Below, one piece after another: positions 5,522 through 7,276 of a stretch of 7,276 bases of DNA. A program made the position numbers and the translations under genes. Each line of letters starts with the position of its first letter. Positions within the stretch are counted from its first letter, which is position 1. Origin of the DNA: Bog-473 sp052140165 (GTDB taxonomy: Bacteria; Actinomycetota; Acidimicrobiia; Acidimicrobiales; RAAP-2); assembly GCA_052140165.1 (NCBI GenBank), contig JBKQUM010000054.1, positions 1-7,276 of the forward strand, written 5' to 3'. The notes beneath the pieces are model-generated. The model saw only the letters and a program-made list of their open reading frames with translations. It was not told where the DNA came from and made no database searches.

Positions 5522-6421
5522 ATGCCTGGACAAGTCAGGGCTGTCGAAGACACCGCTACACCGGAGGAGATCGCCACCGTGCTTCGCGAGGACGGCTGCG
5601 TGGTCATCGCCGACCTTGTCTCACCCGATCTGATGGATCAGATCGCGATCGAGATGAAGCCACACCTCGCCGCTACCGACATGGGGCCTGACGATTTCAC
5701 GGGTCATGCGACGCGGCGAACTGGCGCGCTTATCGCCCGCTCTCCGAGCGCGCGTGCCCTTGTAACTCACCCGACAATTCTCGGGACTCTCGACCTCTCA
5801 CTCGGCGACCACTGCAGCACCTTCCAGATCGATCTGACACAACTGGTGGATATCGGACCCGGAGAGCCGGCGCAAATGATCCACCGGGACCAGTGGTCCT
5901 TCGACCACTACCCGTTTCCAACCGGGTTCGAGGCGGAGATCAGCACCATGTGGGCGCTCACCGACTTCACTGACGAAATGGGTGCCACTCGGGTTGTCGT
6001 CGGGAGTCATCTCTGGGAGGAGGATCCGGAAGAAGTGGATCCCGCTCTGACGACCGGCGCTGTCATGTCCAAGGGATCGGTGCTGCTCTACCTCGGTTCA
6101 ATCTTTCACGGCGGCGGCGCCAACACGTCCGATGTCCACCGGATCGGGATCAACATTGGATACTCGTTGGCGTGGCTAAGGCAGGAGGAGAACCAGTATC
6201 TTGCCTGTCCTCCCGAAATAGCGCGCACTCTCCCCGAGGGACTTCTCCGCCTCATGGGCTATCAGCGCGGTTCCTACGCTCTCGGGTACGTCGATGACTT
6301 GAGAGAGCCGATCGATTGGCTCTACGACCGCCCCGCCGTTTTGACGAGCTACTACCACTACAGTCGCACCGCTCGCGAACTTCTCAAGCGCACCGAGATC
6401 TATTCTCCGCCGTCGGGCTGA
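5522..6421 (+). CDS. Phytanoyl-CoA dioxygenase (PhyH) family Fe(II)/2-oxoglutarate oxygenase
   Basis: This 299-aa protein is of typical PhyH-family length. The family hydroxylates a substrate carbon using O2 and 2-oxoglutarate at a mononuclear iron. The fold starts with a helix and the DGCVVIADLVSPDLMDQI strand-helix pair (24-41). The iron ligands are H121 and D123 in MIHRDQW (HxD motif) and H196 in SIFHGGGANTSD. R207 in VHRIGINIGYS is the likely 2-oxoglutarate anchor. MWALTDFT and GATRVVVGSHLWE (154-166) are the conserved strands between them. The facial triad is complete, so it should be catalytically competent. ATG 5522 is preferred over an upstream in-frame extension because TACAGT lies exactly 6 nt upstream and the family N-terminus begins here; there is no Shine-Dalgarno. 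The substrate cannot be deduced; bacterial members act on lipids, small metabolites or natural products. A strong hairpin at 6603-6636 probably ends the transcript. Confidence 0.9.
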   Translation: MPGQVRAVEDTATPEEIATVLREDGCVVIADLVSPDLMDQIAIEMKPHLAATDMGPDDFTGHATRRTGALIARSPSARALVTHPTILGTLDLSLGDHCSTFQIDLTQLVDIGPGEPAQMIHRDQWSFDHYPFPTGFEAEISTMWALTDFTDEMGATRVVVGSHLWEEDPEEVDPALTTGAVMSKGSVLLYLGSIFHGGGANTSDVHRIGINIGYSLAWLRQEENQYLACPPEIARTLPEGLLRLMGYQRGSYALGYVDDLREPIDWLYDRPAVLTSYYHYSRTARELLKRTEIYSPPSG

Positions 6422-6503
6422 CCCGGTCCCGGATCGGTACCTGATGGTCGAGCAAGCGGAGCGCGGCTGCGGCATTGGTTGGCGTGAAGGTGACGTGACT
6501 CCT

Positions 6504-6536
6504 CCGACCTGAGTCCGGCCCTGTATCAGGGGTCGG
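6504..6536 (+). terminator. Bulged hairpin downstream of the PhyH gene
   Basis: CCGAC/GTCGG (6504-6508/6532-6536) stacks on CCCTG-TAT-CAGGG (6519-6531), with a one-sided internal loop. It begins 82 bp after the PhyH stop and has no U-tract, so it is only a possible transcript end or 3' structure. Confidence 0.25.
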
Positions 6537-6602
6537 ATCGAAGGCTCTGTTCTTAGGGCCACTGAGACCTAACCTCCACCGGGTCAAGGATTGAGGTGGC
6601 TT

Positions 6603-6636
6603 GGCCCAACCCTGTGTTCTCTACCAGGGTTGGGCC
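6603..6636 (+). terminator. Strong 12-bp-stem hairpin, probable terminator of the PhyH transcript
   Basis: GGCCCAACCCTG (6603-6614) and CAGGGTTGGGCC (6625-6636) are perfect complements around a 10-nt loop. This is the strongest simple hairpin in the window. It lies about 180 bp downstream of the PhyH stop. There is no run of T after it on either strand, which is common for actinobacterial terminators. It could act in both directions and also shield the PhyH gene from minus-strand transcription arriving from the HTH locus. Confidence 0.65.
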
Positions 6637-6844
6637 GCGCTGGTTTCGCCGGACGTGGCACCGGGTTTGGTCGTCATGACAGCCACGACGCCCCATTCCC
6701 CTTAGCAGAGTCTGGTTGACGGTGAGCCGGCCTGTAGGCGGGATTCTGCTACATGGAAAAGGGCCGTCGCGTGGGGGAATGCCTCATCCTGTGACCTGCG
6801 GTTTCATGGATCACCCATGCCGGGCACCTGCGCTGGACGATCGC

Positions 6845-6866
6845 GCGTAAGTAATGCGTAAGTAAT
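6845..6866. repeat. Tandem 11-bp direct repeat
   Basis: GCGTAAGTAAT occurs twice with no gap (6845-6855 and 6856-6866). Its AT-rich core stands out from the surrounding GC-rich sequence. Exact tandem sites of this size can bind a recombinase, an excisionase or a regulator. The site lies about 260 bp from the HTH gene's stop; the link is inference. Confidence 0.75.
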
Positions 6867-7011
6867 GAGGCGGGCCGACGGAGCAAGAATCTCGGGCGCT
6901 GAGGGACTCCCGAGGGGACCGAAATGTTGGTCGTGCTCCGGCCACGGGTCTGGCGGGATCAAGAGGCTCGGCGGACGGAGCGCGGTTGACCGGGGGCGCC
7001 ACTAACGCCGG

Positions 7012-7096
7012 CTGGGCGTCACCCGGTGGTGGCCTGGCCCTTATGTCTCGTCACGCGGGCCAAGCCGTAGAAGCCCGGCAGAGGGCTGACGCCCAG
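7012..7096 (-). other. Branched inverted-repeat structure overlapping the end of the HTH locus
   Basis: CTGGGCGTCA (7012-7021) and TGACGCCCAG (7087-7096) are a perfect 10-bp inverted repeat 65 bp apart. Between them lie TGGCCC/GGGCCA (7035-7040/7057-7062) and AGCCC/GGGCT (7072-7076/7083-7087), so the 85-nt segment could fold as a closed stem with two arms. The last arm shares base 7087 with the outer stem. The strand of any RNA is unproven; minus is given because the neighbouring gene reads that way. Confidence 0.3.
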
Positions 7097-7129
7097 GGAG
7101 CCCGATACGACGTCGAGGGTGGTCGTCAC
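7019..7129 (-). CDS. Possible 36-aa ORF overlapping the HTH gene stop
   Basis: A GTG at 7129-7127 overlaps the TGA of the upstream HTH gene in a GTGA arrangement typical of translational coupling. The frame runs 36 codons to a TGA at 7021-7019. The peptide begins with VTTTLDVVSG and ends with RHKGQATTG; it has no motif recognised here and no integrase signature. GAGGCGGTGGG precedes the GTG and could act as a weak ribosome binding site. It may be a real small coupled product, the remnant start of a lost gene such as an integrase, or chance. It lies within a region that can fold strongly. Confidence 0.25.
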   Translation of the reverse strand: MTTTLDVVSGSLGVSPLPGFYGLARVTRHKGQATTG

Positions 7130-7276
7130 CCCACCGCCTCCTCACTCTCACCTCGCATCCACGCGGCCAGATCGTCATCAAGGACGCGAATCAACCGCCC
7201 AACGCGTCGGGCGCGGAGACGCCCTTCGTCGATCTCCTTGCGGATGGTCCACTCGCTGACGCCGACCAGTTGAGCC
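7126..7276 (-). CDS. Excisionase/AlpA-like helix-turn-helix DNA-binding protein, 5'-partial
   Basis: The last 49 residues of a minus-strand protein are visible, with the start beyond the right edge. They read AQLVGVSEWTIRKEIDEGRL and then RARRVGRLIRV, followed by LDDDLAAWM and a short acidic tail. This matches the MerR-like winged helix of the HTH_17/excisionase family: the first helix and turn with GVSEWTIRKEI as the recognition helix, the 'EGRLRARRVGRLIRV' wing, and the 'DLAAWM' last helix. Such proteins are recombination directionality factors or small regulators in phages, integrative elements and plasmids, and also occur alone on chromosomes. A tyrosine integrase often follows xis on the same strand; here only a 36-aa ORF follows. 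It may therefore mark the edge of an element to the right, a decayed element, or an orphan regulator. Confidence 0.8.
   Translation of the reverse strand, partial: AQLVGVSEWTIRKEIDEGRLRARRVGRLIRVLDDDLAAWMRGESEEAVG

Larger units (their letters stand above)
6422..7018. other. Non-coding region between the PhyH gene and the HTH locus
   Basis: This is about 600 bp without a credible ORF. Short frames on both strands lack ribosome binding sites and domain motifs, and no tRNA TPsiC-like segment was found. It holds two hairpins, a tandem 11-bp repeat at 6845-6866, and a TTGACG hexamer (6716-6721) with no well-spaced -10 partner (about 20 bp to GATTCT). No integrase signature was seen on the minus strand, where an integrase would be expected after an excisionase gene. 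Confidence 0.5.

Noticed and set aside
6176..6587. Two minus-strand ORFs antisense to the PhyH gene end
   Set aside because: They overlap a gene with an intact catalytic triad and read as low-complexity Arg/Pro/Ser shadow peptides.
1..7276. CRISPR array, toxin-antitoxin pair, retron or complete insertion sequence
   Set aside because: No regularly spaced repeats, paired small genes, reverse transcriptase or transposase motifs were seen on either strand.

Overview
The window is GC-rich. Its gene content suggests an actinomycete-type bacterium (Actinomycetota, possibly Acidimicrobiia): an F420-type luciferase-like oxidoreductase, an ECF sigma factor with the actinobacterial-looking 'GSLGPTRGRC' region 4, and two genes whose start codons sit 6 nt after a TANNNT -10 hexamer, the usual layout of leaderless actinobacterial transcripts. 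This placement rests on gene style, not on a marker gene.

Layout from left to right. (1) 1-1407 (+) is a polyprenyl-phosphate sugar-1-phosphate transferase, cut by the left edge, which starts an exopolysaccharide or glycan repeat unit on the lipid carrier. (2) 1408-1854 is a 447-bp non-coding leader. It holds a T8G9 homopolymer junction, four consecutive small hairpins and a cluster of GGTCC/GGGAC words. (3) 1855-2487 (+) is an ECF sigma factor with a strong Shine-Dalgarno and no recognisable anti-sigma partner. (4) 2488-3016 is largely non-coding, with a possible trace of a decayed LysM-like coding segment on the minus strand. (5) 3017-4405 (+) is a PaaK-like adenylate-forming enzyme (acyl/aryl-CoA ligase superfamily). 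(6) A 20-bp perfect palindrome at 4492-4511 lies where this gene converges with (7) 4508-5446 (-), an LLM-class F420-dependent oxidoreductase. (8) A 75-bp divergent promoter region carries two opposed -10 hexamers offset by one base. (9) 5522-6421 (+) is a phytanoyl-CoA dioxygenase family Fe(II)/2-oxoglutarate oxygenase. (10) 6422-7018 is non-coding, with a strong 12-bp-stem terminator and a tandem 11-bp repeat. (11) At the right edge, on the minus strand, is the C-terminal part of an excisionase/AlpA-like helix-turn-helix protein with a short overlapping ORF after it.

The three metabolic enzymes are not in one operon: each has its own orientation or control region. The divergent oxidoreductase/oxygenase pair is the most likely co-regulated unit. 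An acid-activating ligase, a flavin/deazaflavin oxidoreductase and a PhyH oxygenase together would fit oxidation of an acyl or hydrophobic carboxylic substrate, but no substrate can be named. The HTH protein at the right edge suggests that an integrated or decayed mobile element begins there. No complete new defence or mobile system is visible. The most unusual parts are non-coding: the structured leader of the sigma gene, the palindromic convergence point, and the folded, repeat-bearing region next to the HTH gene.
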